Shown in pieces: positions 22,646 to 33,605 of a stretch of DNA of 64,000 nucleotides (position 1 is the first letter of the stretch; every line of letters starts with the position of its first letter). A program made the position numbers and the translations under genes. The stretch spans positions 5,041,094 to 5,105,093 of the forward strand of contig JAQFVV010012476.1 of the NCBI GenBank assembly GCA_028023455.1, in the 5' to 3' direction. The stretch comes from Epiperipatus broadwayi. Its lineage: Eukaryota > Onychophora > Udeonychophora > Euonychophora > Peripatidae. The notes beneath the pieces were generated by a model. It saw only the letters and a list, made by a program, of their open reading frames with translations. It made no database searches and had not been told where the DNA came from.

Positions 22646-22832
22646 TAGTATTTAACACAGCATTACGCTTTTGCACATGCGCTTTGAAGATTTTAACTAT
22701 AAATGAATGAATACTAACACTCAACCACATGATAAAGTCTATCTTTATCATGTGGTTGAGTGTTAGTATTCATTCATTTATAGTTAAAATCTTCAAAGTG
22801 CATGTGCAACAGCATAATGCTGTGTTAAATAT
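22646..22832. repeat. Near-perfect 187 bp palindrome
   Basis: Arms of about 92 bp (22646-22737 and 22741-22832) with only a few loop bases. They share TTTGAAGATTTTAACTATAA, ATGAATGAATACTAACACTC and AACCACATGATAAAG. The inner 75 bp appear identical; the outer 17 bp differ at a few sites. Transcribed, it would form one long hairpin. Probably a miniature inverted-repeat element. No target duplication was recognised. Confidence 0.8.
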
Positions 22833-23010
22833 TACTAATTTTATTATAAAAACATTTTATTATATAAAATGGTGAACATGTGATGCTTTGATGGTTTTAT
22901 ATCAATAAACAGATGTGACACCTGTTTTGATATTTCTTAAAAATGGACAACCTAACTCATTTGCATCTAATTTACATGTACTAAGTTAAATACCACAGTT
23001 TTCAATATGG

Positions 23011-23050
23011 CTATGATTATGAGGCGTGGAACCTCGAAAGCGCTCAGCCT
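23011..23050 (+). repeat. Stem-loop motif GAGG/CCTCGAAAGCGCTC, copy 2
   Basis: CTATGATTATGAGG, loop CGTGGAA, CCTCGAAAGCGCTCAGCC. The stem GAGG/CCTC is followed by GAAA, the palindrome AGCGCT and a CTC triplet, an order reminiscent of a hammerhead, but the CTGATGA core is not convincing. A second copy is at 3343. Confidence 0.35.
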
Positions 23051-23215
23051 TAACTGAGTAATTTATATTTTTCAGGTGTATAACTTTTGCAACTTGCACA
23101 GTGTATGTGCTTTGTAGATTATCAATTTAATATTTTTTATGTACTGTAATATTGAAATAAAGTATTGTGTGTGAAACCAGACTTTTAAGCTCACCGCAGT
23201 CATCGCTCCATCTAA

Positions 23216-23362
23216 TATAACTGATACACATGACCACATACATGTGAAAAAGATAAATGATCTCCAATATATGTATTTTATGCTGGATCAACTGATGAGT
23301 GCTGGTTCAGCATGAAATATGAAGGATATTTATCTTTTTTACATTAAGTGGTCATATGTATA
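23216..23362. repeat. Family-A fold-back
   Basis: ATGACCACATACATGTGAAA with ATAAATGATCTCC is mirrored by GGATATTTATC and ACATTAAGTGGTCATATGTA. The centre lies near CAACTGATGAGTGCTGG. Two family-A cores face each other. Confidence 0.55.
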
Positions 23363-23992
23363 AGTTATATATGATAGGGTGGATGATAGTGGAGAGTTCG
23401 AATCTGATTTGAAATCCCTTTAATTACATGTGAAGTTTTTAAAAAAATGGATACATCCTTTGAGATATTTAATATACTAATATGATATGAAATAGGATTT
23501 GGTGACTTTGTATTTAAGGTTAGATGAAAAAATGTTTTTCTCAAATTAAATGAAAAGGGAAAGCAAATTTGGTTGCCTGGGTTATAAATGCAATCTAGGA
23601 GAGTTCAACAATAAATATATCTCAAAAAACAAAGCACATATTGAATTTTCTGAAAAAGTACTACCAGATATGCATACTACCCTGAAAGAAAATAATTGGA
23701 AAAATTAATGTTTCTCATCAATTTTTGAATTCATCATAAATAGGAACCATAGCTTCTGTGTGTATTACATGTACATCATTTTCCCATCACCTCCAGTTTT
23801 GTTTGTTTCTCATTAAAAGAATGAGTAGAATGATGTTCAGATATAAGGATTAATAGTAAACATCCAATAACCTGGGTCTGATCAAGAATATCTTCTGCTA
23901 GTATAAGATGTTGCTTCCTCAAAGCTAAGAACTGTTTTAGTACTTTCTCTTTGTCTTTTCTATTTGCTTCTTTTCATTATCATTACTACCCT
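23363..23992. other. No recognised content
   Basis: AT-rich DNA between repeats; no domain or repeat family seen. Confidence 0.4.
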
Positions 23993-24910
23993 GCATGGTT
24001 TGGTCTAGTGGTAGAATAGGAGTCTCTAAAACTCAAGGTCCATAGATCATAACCCACTTCTGTCACTTCCAATACTCTAACTTCTTATGAATTTCTGAGC
24101 AATTTGGTTATTTATTTACTTTGCATGGTTTGTTCCAGTAGTAGAGTAGCAAATTCTTGAGCAAAACGTTTATGAATATCAGCCCAGTTCTATCACTTTC
24201 AATACTTTAACTTCTTATAAATTCTTGTGCAGTAAACCATTTGTTATTTATTTATCTTAAATGGTTTGATGTAGCACTGGAGTTGTAGACTCTGGAGGTC
24301 AAAGTTCACAGATCGCAACATGGTTCTGTACTTCCTGTGCTCCACTTTGCTATGAAGTGATGAGCAATAAACTATTTGATTATTTATTTGTATGGTTTGG
24401 TCCAGTCTTAAAATAGCAGTCTCTGGAATTCAAGGTCCATGGATCACAGCCCAGCTCTGCTACTTCTAGTCCTCTAACTTCTTATGAATTCCTGAGCAAT
24501 TTTGTTATTTATTTATTTTGTATGATTTGGTCCAGTGATAGAGTAGCATACTCTAGAGCTAAAGGTCCATGAATATCTGTCCAGCTCTGTCACTTCCAGT
24601 GCTTTAACTTCTTATAAATTCCTATGCAGCAAACTCTTTGATCATTTATTTACCTTACATGGTTTGATGTAGTGCTAGAATAGCATACTCTGGAGGTCAA
24701 AATTCACAGATCACAAACCAGCTTTGTTACTTCCTGCAGTCCACTTTGTTATGAACTGATGAACAATAAACCATTTGGTTGTTTATTTTCTTTGCATGGT
24801 ATGGTCCAGTGGTAGAATAGCAGATTCTGGAGCTTAAGGTCCATGAATCAAGGCCCAATTATATCATTGCCAGTATTCAAACATTTTATTTATAAATTCC
24901 GATTTATTAT
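23993..24910 (+). repeat. SINE-G tandem array with three-unit higher-order repeat
   Basis: Seven head-to-tail SINE-G units start at about 23993, 24123, 24259, 24390, 24520, 24657 and 24793. Each begins GCATGGTTTGGTCCAGTGG or a variant (box A-like) and has GGTCCATGGATC (box B-like) and CTTCTTATGAATTCC. Units 1 and 4 end GAGCAATTT; units 2 and 5 have the TTTATGAATATC/CATGAATATC variant and TGCAG near the end; units 3 and 6 start ATGGTTTGATGTAG and have CCACTTTG with ATGAGCAATAAAC or ATGAACAATAAAC. So three unit types repeat in order, with a 397-398 bp higher-order period. Unit 7 resumes type 1. Confidence 0.8.
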
Positions 24911-25567
24911 GATCATTAATAGCCATTCACAAATGAGTTTGGACTTTCGAACTCCAAAAAGGAAATGACGATATAAAGATAAAGAATGAAAATTCCAGAA
25001 GTAAAGAACTTCTTTGTGTAATTAAAGGATATAACTGCAAGTGCACAAACACACAATTCTATTGGTACAGTTTGAGCAGAGAGATGACCAATGATATGAA
25101 ACGTTCGTAACAACCATATCTGATACTAAGCTTATTTGACCGAAAACAAAATGGTCCTAATTCCAAAGTAAACAAAAGATAAATAGACACCTAAAGAATA
25201 AAAATAACGAAAATAAAAAGATGGAAATGAGAATACACAAATAAATAATTAGTACCTAAATTATTTCGTGTATTTAAAGTAAATACTTAAAGAAAAAACA
25301 TTATTTTTATTTTAAAAACATTCAATTAATTTTAATTGAGAATCATATCGTTAAAAACTCTTTGCCCTCTTTGACGTTGTAGAAGGTCAAGATGGTCCAA
25401 TTACTAATTAAGGGTATCATTATAAACTTACCATAAATCAGTCATACTTTACTTACATGCACATACTCACCTACTCTCCATCTCCCACTCCAATTCCTCC
25501 ATACACCCACATCAGACATATATATCCCCCAACTCTTCCATACACACACCATATATATATATATATA
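24911..25567. other. No recognised content, then AT-rich tract
   Basis: No domain or repeat family seen to about 25450, then Pro/His-codon-like CA/CT-rich sequence and an AT tract (25550-25569). The short open frame there is low complexity. Confidence 0.4.
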
Positions 25568-25701
25568 TCATTAAAAGCCAGTCAACACTTAGATAATCCC
25601 AATATCAATAACAATCAGCAATTTCAAACTGTTGCCTTGACAACAGTTTGAAATTGTTAATTGTTATTGATATTGGAATTGTTGGCTGGCTTTTAATGAT
25701 T
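25568..25701. repeat. Repeat B fold-back (hairpin element)
   Basis: Left arm ATCATTAAAAGCCAGTCAAC through AATTTCAAACTGTTG; right arm CAACAGTTTGAAATTGTTAA through GGCTGGCTTTTAATGAT; loop CCTTGA. The arms of about 64 bp pair with few mismatches. Single arms of the same sequence occur at 13976 and 14314. A miniature inverted-repeat element is the likeliest reading. Confidence 0.75.
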
Positions 25702-25752
25702 ATTTACACACCCATTTACCCTTGAGCATTATTATATATATATATATATATT

Positions 25753-26361
25753 CATAAATGTACTTTTGAGGTCTTTCTTGCAATGATATATATTGCAGAG
25801 ACTTCTACTATGTGGTGATGCTGAACTGATATCAGACCCATGTAGCTATCTGGCATGCGATGCTGAGTTTGAAGACATTACGTGTCTAAAAGATTCACGC
25901 TCGCAAGCTGAATAGAAACTGTTTCTTAAACGCTCAGAGTTTGTGTTTTAGATCTAGTTTCTTAATCCTGTCTTTCACTGACGATAGCAAATAGCTTGAA
26001 ATCATGATATGAAGGTGGAAATTAAGTTAGAGATAGTGAAATAAGTTTTTAACTTGTGTTTTTTGTTTTTCATAAATGTACCTTTGAGGTCTTTCTTGCA
26101 ATGATATATATTGCAGAGACTTCTACTATGTGGTGATGCTGAACTGATATCAGACCCATGTAGCTATCTGGCATGCGATGCTGAGTTTGAAGACATTACG
26201 TGTCTAAAAGATTCACGCTCGCAAGCTGAATAGACACTGTTTCTTAAACGCTCAGAGTTTGTGTTTTAGATCTAGTTTCTTAATCCTGTCCTTCACTGAC
26301 GATAGCAAATAGCTTGAAATCATGATATGAAGGTGGAAATTAAGTTAGAGATAGTGAAATA
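25753..26361 (+). repeat. 318 bp tandem duplication
   Basis: CATAAATGTAC at 25753 recurs at 26071 and the copies stay aligned for about 290 bp, with three substitutions noted (CTTTTG/CCTTTG, TAGAAACTG/TAGACACTG, TGTCTTTC/TGTCCTTC). The copies part at AGTGAAATA. The block is GC-richer than its surroundings and contains ATCTGGCATGCGATGCTGAG and AAAGATTCACGCTCGCAAGC. No frame looks coding. I do not recognise it. Confidence 0.85.
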
Positions 26362-27019
26362 CTCGCTCTGACGTTTATGTAAACAAACGCTTGAAGGTGT
26401 TTTTGGTATAACACCATCTGTAGTCATATATATATATAAACTGCAGTGTGTGAAATTCAAGTTAAATAACAATTGTAACATTCCAAACAAACCCAAAGTA
26501 GCATTACAATTTCAACCTGTAAATTCACTTTATCAGTTACAAACAGAAATTCAGTCATAATGTACAATCACTACATATATCTTTTACTGTCATTATTATA
26601 TATGTGAACTTCTGAAGAATGGAACAAATTGCATACATATATGCTATTTATTTCATATAATGAGAGAACAATGCAAATAGAAAAGTGACATAAGAATTTT
26701 AATTCCATATTTAATTTTTTCATTTGTAATTTTTTTTAAAGTTCACTATAGTTCAGTAATTTAACAATAGGCAGAAAATTAATGTATCAAAGACAACGTC
26801 ATGCAAGATAATCAGCATTCATTAATTTATGACTAAGCATGATTTCTGCATGTTATTAAATTATGAAAATGTATTAAAGTGTAATACTTAAAATTATATT
26901 AAGGAAATTGGAAATACAATTACTATTCCAGGTTTGTCTTTATATGTTACATTTTTTCTAATTGCAGAATAATTGTCATCTGTGCATTATCTGTCACATG
27001 ATTATCCCATTTAATTAAA
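26362..27019. other. No recognised content
   Basis: A short GC-richer lead (TCGCTCTGACG...AACACCATCTGTAG) follows the duplication, then AT-rich DNA. No gene seen. Confidence 0.4.
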
Positions 27020-27640
27020 TAATAATGATTTCATGGAGCAATGGTTGTATATCATCTTCATGTCTGAAATCTGGTTTCACATGCAAACTGAATAAAGTGG
27101 ACAAACATTTAGTCAAAAGCTTATCTAATGAATTCAAAATAGGCTTCAGAACTCCACCAAACCCAAATAGAATAATCAACAACACAAAGGACAAAATAGA
27201 GCTAGACCAAACCCTTCAAGTTATATATAAGATTATCTGCCCTCAAACTGGCTCTAAGACATCATATTATTGTGTTACTTGGGCCACAGTAAACAATAGA
27301 GTAACATAACATTTATATATGTACAATAGAGTGGTAAACAAAATTGAAGGCAATTTAATATTTTCAGAACACCAAAAAAACATTTAATCATAAATTTGAA
27401 CCTTCTAGCACTGAAATTGTTTGCAAAGAAAGGTCTCCAAAAGAAAAATAAAAGAAGCGTATTTCATTGTGAACGATCCAAACGCTATCAATCGAAGGGA
27501 TGCCTGCTTTACAATATTAAAAAAATGGACAAGATAATGATTTGCATAAATTTGCATTTATTATGTTTAACACATAATAATGGCTATAAATATGGAGTAA
27601 ACATACTCCAAAGGTGCTAAGCTAAACGTTGTTATTTGTG
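27020..27640 (+). pseudogene. Penelope-like element: linker and GIY-YIG endonuclease remnant
   Basis: The plus-strand frame 27025-27309 includes LSNEFKIGFRTPPNPNRI, then NNTKDKIELDQ and VIYKIICPQTG. This fits the PLE region IGF...P...I..TKDK......VYKI.C that leads into the GIY-YIG domain. After the stop, a shifted frame (about 27388-27510) gives HKFEPSSTEIVCKERSPKR, then KIKEAYFIVNDPNAINR, the conserved RKIKEA..I.......INR block of the nuclease. The RT domain upstream is not recognisable. It is a different, less AT-decayed copy than the one at 9.6-10.5 kb, and on the opposite strand. Confidence 0.7.
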
Positions 27641-28199
27641 AAAATTTTTATTGACTTCAAGTATTCAATTTTTTTAACAAACTTAAATTTTCTCTCTCAA
27701 ATAAACCTTCTGAAAATTATAGGTAAATGGATATATTATTATTATTACTAGAATGATAAAACAAAAAATCAAAACTGTTCAAACCCTTATCAATCCAAAA
27801 TTGGTAAGCCTAATGAATAACAGTATCTCTTTATTGTCTTTTGGTAATGAATGCATGCAGAAGACTATTTAAAGACCATTATCCCTTTTGCTTATATACA
27901 AGAAAATGTTTTAAATATTTTATTTTTAGACATGAAAGGTGTTACTTCTTTTTATTTTTATCCATGTTCATATAAAATAATAGCTTTTATCAAAAAAACC
28001 CTAATCAGAAAGAATGAAAAAATGCTCTAAATCATCTTAACTTACATATCAAGAAATTGGATTAAGCTTTTTTTGGTGACCATTAGTTAGAATTTATTTT
28101 CAGAGTTTTTATGACCAATGAGGTAATAGTTAGTCTTAGAAATACAGCCAAAAATGAATCAGAAATACTTGATCATAAGATGTCCAATTGTTTCTTTAG
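27641..28199. other. No recognised content
   Basis: AT-rich DNA between the PLE remnant and the H1 relic. It could include the PLE 3' UTR, but nothing diagnostic is visible. Confidence 0.35.
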
Positions 28200-28345
28200 T
28201 TGAGCTCCTTTGCTGATAGTGGACTAGGTGCAGATCAAAAACTCCTCACTGATGAAAAACATAAGCTAGAAGCTCATCCAGGGATATGGATAAGACAACA
28301 TTGGATAAGGATTTATTAAGTATGTCTAGCACCTATTGATTACTT
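28200..28345 (+). repeat. H1 hammerhead repeat, decayed
   Basis: GACTAGGTGCAGATCAAAAACTCCTCA, CTGATGA (28259 region), AAAACATAAGCT, GAAGC, then GGGATATGGATAAG. Core CTGATGA is kept, GAAAC has become GAAGC and helix II is poor. Same strand as the PLE fragment about 560 bp upstream. Confidence 0.45.
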
Positions 28346-28415
28346 ACTCAATCTTACACAAGGTCGCAGAACTGAAGTAGAAAAAAATAATTTGCTGTTT
28401 AAAAATGATGTGTAA

Positions 28416-28519
28416 GTAGAGGTCTATCACATGATGTTTTGTTGATGTTAAATAATGAATTAAATAAGTAGAGATTGATCACATGATGTTTTGTTGATGT
28501 TAAATAATGAACTAAATAA
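28416..28519 (+). repeat. 52 bp tandem duplication
   Basis: GTAGAGGTCTATCACATGATG...ATGAATTAAATAA is followed at 28468 by GTAGAGATTGATCACATGATG...ATGAACTAAATAA. Four substitutions separate the copies. Confidence 0.85.
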
Positions 28520-30397
28520 AGAACAACTTTGATCACTGAAGCTAGTTTTTGTTAACAAAATTATGAGTAAGCTTAAGAGTCATGTGATATCGTTGATAGT
28601 ATTTTTTGTTATATTACAGTCATGTGACCATCTTTACTCTCTCAAACTTTTGTTCATTCAGCATTTCCTTGAATTCAGCTTATATACTGTTTTTACTTAC
28701 ACATTTTTTTCTAAATGTAGTTCATAATTGTTCTCTCCCTCTGCGATTATAAACAATTCTTTTTTTTTAATAATATTTATAATATATTTTTTCTTTGGAT
28801 TCGTTTTAATATCTCACTAACTGATACTATTTTTTTTTTTTACAAATATATTATATTTTGTATTTTAACGAACTCAAGTTTATACTGTAGTTCTAAATAT
28901 TGAACTGTTAGAATAAAGAGTGGTAAGGAGTGGTAAACCACCCCCAACGACGTTCAAGCGTTATCGCTTGGTGGTGGTAGTTTATTACCCAGTTACTCAA
29001 CCAGTTTAAAGCAGAAAACTTAACACACACGCACAGTATATTAATAATTCAAAATCATCTATTAATACGCTAAAATTCTTCCTACTTTTAAAATCTACAG
29101 AATCCGAATAGCTATTTTTTTTTTTTATGTCTTTCTTACTGATTTATTTTAAACTAGAAAGCATCAGTTCTTCATCTGAGATTAAGAAAGCTTTAAACTC
29201 CATTACGAGATAAAGCCAAGTCCATTTTCCTAGCGAGAGATTCTTTGTATAGCAATTAACTGCTTAACTCGTTTCTAGATGGCAGTGCTGCGTCTCGGGA
29301 GACGTTCCGCGAAAAATAGAGTAATAAATGCGACATGGGCAGAAACCATAAAGACGAATTATTCAGCTGTGAATACAGACTAGATTTTTATCTCAAATCA
29401 AAGAAGAAAGGATGACGGGGAAAAGAAAAATGTCTAATATGGAAGTTTTAAATAAAGCTGTTTTATTTCTCTTTTTTTTTTAAAAAAAAATCAATTATAA
29501 AATATATACACTCTAATAAGTTTAATAAACCCGTAAATAATTCACGACTGTAAATTTATTTTTTACTTATACATATATGCAGTGCATAGAGACATTTATG
29601 ATCCACTGCGGAATAAATTGGACATTAATTTAAAACGTCTATACGCGATTTATTTATACTGTTTTCGATAACGTATGTATGTATATTAAGCGATTTGCTA
29701 AAAAGATATGTTAACTCAAGAGAGTAGCTGGATATAAAACTGTCATCTACATTTGATCATTTTCAGCGATACTTTTACATGACTTTCTAAATCATCTTTC
29801 CTTTTTTGTTTACTAAAAAAAAAAAAAATCGTCTTTATAAGGCAAAAAATTTATACAAATTTGGAAAAAATGATTTACAATTCGACTAGATATTATAAAG
29901 TATATCGTAAAAGAACAGGCAAATAAAATGGTGTATAAAGTACAAAGGTACATTTTTAAACACGTAGCAAAGGCATACGAAAGTAAAATAAAAAACACAC
30001 AGAGAAAGAACTACCTATTTATAATGGGGTCGGAAGAGAAATCAGGCTCCATGTTGCATTAACACTGTCAAAAGCGGCAAGCTCCCTGTCTCCATTTTTA
30101 ATTTTTGAAATTTTATTATAAAACAATGATTGCAACTTCCTACACGTAGGGTTGAAGCAAATCTGGTATTTTAGACACCAAAGAGTAAACATAAAGAAAA
30201 TAGTAATCTAATTGAAGGGGAAAGGTAACGTTTCATTCTATTAATAAGAGTGGCAATAGGGAAAATATGCTATTTAACAATTGACCCAATGGTATTTATA
30301 TAAGTGAGAAGAGCCGGACACTAGAGCAAGAAAATGATGAATTATTTCTTCAGACTTATAACAAGAGTCAATGTTAATATGCGTCATTCTCTGTGAT
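28520..30397. other. Mostly single-copy-looking DNA without a recognised gene
   Basis: This stretch has fewer named repeats and more CpG than most of the window (for example CTGCGTCTCGGGAGACGTTCCGCG at 29290, in pieces). A hairpin TAAACCACCCCCAA...TGGTGGTGGTAGTTTA lies at 28937-28988. No exon-like frame or splice pattern was convincing. It could hold regulatory DNA; that is a guess. Confidence 0.3.
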
Positions 30398-30532
30398 AAA
30401 GAGTAACTAGTAGTCAAGCATTGGTGGTCGAGTGGTCAGCAACCTCTGCTTTACAAGCAGTTGTCCCGGGTTAGCAGGTTCACTTCCCCGCTGATGCTAT
30501 GACACATGAAAAAAAAAAAAAGAGTAACTAGT
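30398..30532 (+). mobile_element. tRNA-like SINE (family L) with perfect target-site duplication
   Basis: AAAGAGTAACTAGT occurs at 30398-30411 and again at 30519-30532. Between them a tRNA-like head has box A (TGGTCGAGTGG), an anticodon-like stem CTGC/GCAG with loop TTTACAA, a T-arm-like GGTTCACTTCC, and the end GATGCTATGACACATG followed by an A-run of about 13. Poly(A) tail plus perfect duplication shows LINE-dependent retroposition. Its sharp ends suggest it is one of the youngest insertions here. Relatives lie at 35.5 and 52.8 kb. Confidence 0.85.
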
Positions 30533-30859
30533 GGATAGGCCTTCTAAATTGATTTTGATAAGGAAATCAAAATATTTTAGTTCCAGATAATAAAATTTGA
30601 ATATTCTGGTGTTAGTAAAGAGAGTTGGGATAGTTGAGATTGACTAGCACTATGAGGCATGAAGTAAACTTCCCAAAAGAATATTTTCCGAGAGAATGTG
30701 TGATGATTAAGATGAACATGAAACTATGATGTCATTGATTGTTATTACAAAATAAAGAGCCTCATATTGAAAACTATGACATACATATATATTGTGCATA
30801 TTGTATTTACTAAACAATGTAATAATAAGGGACTTGAAGTCAGACTTTCAAACTCCCTA

Positions 30860-31080
30860 AAGTTATTCAATCCATCTTAATATATGAACAAAGACATAAA
30901 AAGTCAAATGACCTCGAAAACGCATTTCATGCTGAATCAACACATCTGCTGACCCAAGTGATTATCTCTTACACATGTTATAATCAATTAACAAGTGCTA
31001 GTTCTGCATAAAATGCATCATGGAGGTCACTTATCCTTTTCAGATGTCTTTATTCATATCTCCAATATATATGGTAGAGT
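30860..31080. repeat. Family-A fold-back
   Basis: Arm one: TAATATATGAACAAAGACAT, TGACCTCGAAAACGCATTTC, ATGCTGAATCAACACATCTG. Arm two is the inverse: GTGCTAGTTCTGCATAAAATGC, GGAGGTCACTTATCC, GATGTCTTTATTCATAT. Loop near ACATGTTATAATCAATTAAC. Confidence 0.55.
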
Positions 31081-31321
31081 GGAAATTTAGTATATCTATT
31101 AATGATAAACATACAAACAAAAATAAATAAAGTTGAATCATTCCATGTGTTTGTATTTAACTGAATTTTTTTTTTTTTAATTTTAAAATTTATATCTGTT
31201 CTGGAACTTATATGATAATTTCTAGTCTAATAAATAATTAATAATAATCATCAATTACCTTATCTGAATGGTTGGTGTCATAGTTGCGAATGCAATAAAG
31301 TTTGACATTTGTAAATCAATG

Positions 31322-31520
<199 letters not shown>

Positions 31521-31597
31521 TAATTCAATTCAATTTATTTAATTGTAAAGAACAACTTAATAGCAACAAATATTTATTAATAATAATTATAATTCAA

Positions 31598-32062
31598 TAA
31601 ACATCACATGATCATCATTTCTTATGCTTGCTTATAACAGTTATTAAAGCAGGTAAAATTCTCCATACAGTATTGCCATTCAGTGCAAGCCAGAGTAATC
31701 AATGCCAGAAGGTGTGTGCATAAAATCCCTATCTAGTGCCTACTCATCCAATATCCCCAGACTAGTTTCTGGCTTGTGCCCTTGACAAGTCAATGAGGAG
31801 CCTTGGATCTGAAAGCACTGAATCTAGATCTTAGGATCTAATGCAAAAAAATGTGGCTGCTGAGCTCTAGGTGCAATGCTCTCAGATCCAAGGCTCCTCA
31901 CTGACAATGGCCACAAGCCAGAAACTAGTCTGGGGATATTGGATGAGTAGGCACTACATGGGGATTTTATGCACAAGCCTTCTGGTATCCATTGATTACT
32001 CTGGCTTGCACTGAGTGGCAATACTGTATGGAGAGTTTTGCCTGTTTTAATAATTATAATAA
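31598..32062. repeat. H1 hammerhead repeats in fold-back arrangement
   Basis: Left unit (minus orientation) 31598-31835 and right unit (plus) 31850-32062 mirror each other for about 200 bp. The right-hand ribozyme region (31879-31949) has helix I TCCTCA/TGGGGA with all six positions paired (one G-T), outer ATCCAA/TTGGAT, helix II TGGC/GCCA with loop CACAA, GAAAC and TAGTC. Its core reads CTGACAA instead of CTGATGA, which should abolish catalysis. The left copy has an insertion of CTTGACAAGT within helix II. Together they show the ancestral helices clearly. Confidence 0.7.
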
Positions 32063-32205
32063 TATATCGGATGTGACTATAAATATCCACAAACAAACTT
32101 TGTGATTTAAAAATCTTACATAATTAATTATATATAACTACATAAAACAATTTTGTAGTGAGTAATATTATTCATTATTAGACCAATAAAGAAAATAATT
32201 AAATG

Positions 32206-32345
32206 GCAACTTGCTTAGGAGATCATATGATGGTTGAAGATCAGAAGTGACAGAGTATGCTTTGATATTTTGATGACCAGAAGTAATAGATTGGACCTTG
32301 TTCCAGTAATCCTTGATACTGAGATATATGAATAAATGATAATTA
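32206..32345 (-). repeat. SINE-G copy
   Basis: On the minus strand CTGTCACTTCTGATCTTCAA, CATATGATCTCCTAAGCAAG and CATTTAATTATTTTC match the right half of SINE-G. The box A part is poor. Confidence 0.45.
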
Positions 32346-33419
32346 TTAAATGGTTTAATTTCTACAGAGAAAGGTCAGCTGACATTTGAACATCAAATAT
32401 CATAAATTGAACTTCAATCTAGAAACCTTCAGCTCTTCAGTTCACAAAGCACAAATGACAAAATGGCTAGATGCTCAGAGACTTAGTTGATATTTGACAA
32501 GATAATAAGTGAAGCCTTGATTTAGAACTCATTAATTTTTATTTTATGGTGTCACAACTAAGTTATGTAATTGATAAGCTACAGAAGTATGCAAAGATGA
32601 TAAGGAAATTGGTGTAAGCTTATTGTGTCAAATGCTACAACTCTGATGAAATTAATTGTGATGAAATTACAGGATATATTTTTCTATAACTTGTCAGTTA
32701 GTAAGAATACATCTTTTTCATTACTAGAATATGACCAGTAATCATCTTCAAATGATAATGAATCTGAGTCACCAATTCATATACTTTGGCAGAATTCTTG
32801 CCACTAAAGATTTTCCAGATTTGATTAAAATTGTGTTTCTTCTAATGTTATGTATGATCTTGTTTTACACTATATTTGTTAGCTGTAAATTTTGGCTACT
32901 CTGCTGGTGAATAAGATATTTACTTTAATCAATAATGGTCAGAAATGGTATGGGATACTGGTATAAATTTTCAAATGCCTTAATTTCATATAATTCTTTT
33001 AAAACTGAACAGTATCTTTCTAGGTATGTCTCTACTTTGCAAAAGCAAACTAGTTTGAATTTAACTCATATAATATAAATTTTATTCCCCCTTCTTTTTG
33101 GATTTAGTAATGTCTCATACTACTCTTAGCTAAACAAAAGTAAATTTTCTTCATCTTTTGCAATCTATTGCTATTTTTTCTACATTTTAGTCTCATCACA
33201 ATTAAGGCTTACAATAATAAAAAGCAAATTTATTTCATTATAATAATTGATTTTAAGAAAGCAATCAACTGATTTCAGTTAGAAGCTATTCTAAACAAAA
33301 CTAATTTTATTTTTGTGATTTTATGGCAATTATTTTTTTAATTTTTATATAAGTATTTTAATATTTGTTGTAAATATTGCTTATAAAATGATAATTATAA
33401 AGAACAATCACTTTTAAAC
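32346..33419. other. No recognised content
   Basis: AT-rich DNA; no domain, RNA gene or named repeat seen. Confidence 0.4.
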
Positions 33420-33605
33420 CACTAAACATCAGATGATCATCAGATCTAAGGCTCCTCATTGATGAAAGCCAAAGCTAGAAACTAGTCTGGGGATATTAGA
33501 TGAGTATAAACTAGATAGGGATTTTATGCACACACATTCTTGCATCCACTGATTAATCTGGCTTGCACTGAGTGGCACTGCTGTATGGAGAGTTTCACCT
33601 CTGTG
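33420..33605 (+). repeat. H1 hammerhead repeat
   Basis: Plus-strand copy truncated at its 5' side. At 33440-33504: AGATCTAAGGCTCCTCA, TTGATGA (first core base changed), AAGC, loop CAAA, GCTA, GAAAC, TAGTC, TGGGGATATTAGATGAG. Helix I TCCTCA/TGGGGA is fully paired. It ends with the usual CACTGAGTGGCACTGC and TGTATGGAGAGTTTC block. It lies 55 bp upstream of the LINE endonuclease remnant. Confidence 0.6.

Noticed and set aside
28900-29420. CpG-richer stretch as a promoter or first exon
   Set aside because: A few CpG clusters only; no adjoining exon, splice pattern or initiator evidence.
30412-30500. Functional tRNA gene
   Set aside because: The tRNA-like head lacks a clean acceptor stem, is followed by a poly(A) tail and sits between target duplications, so it is a SINE.
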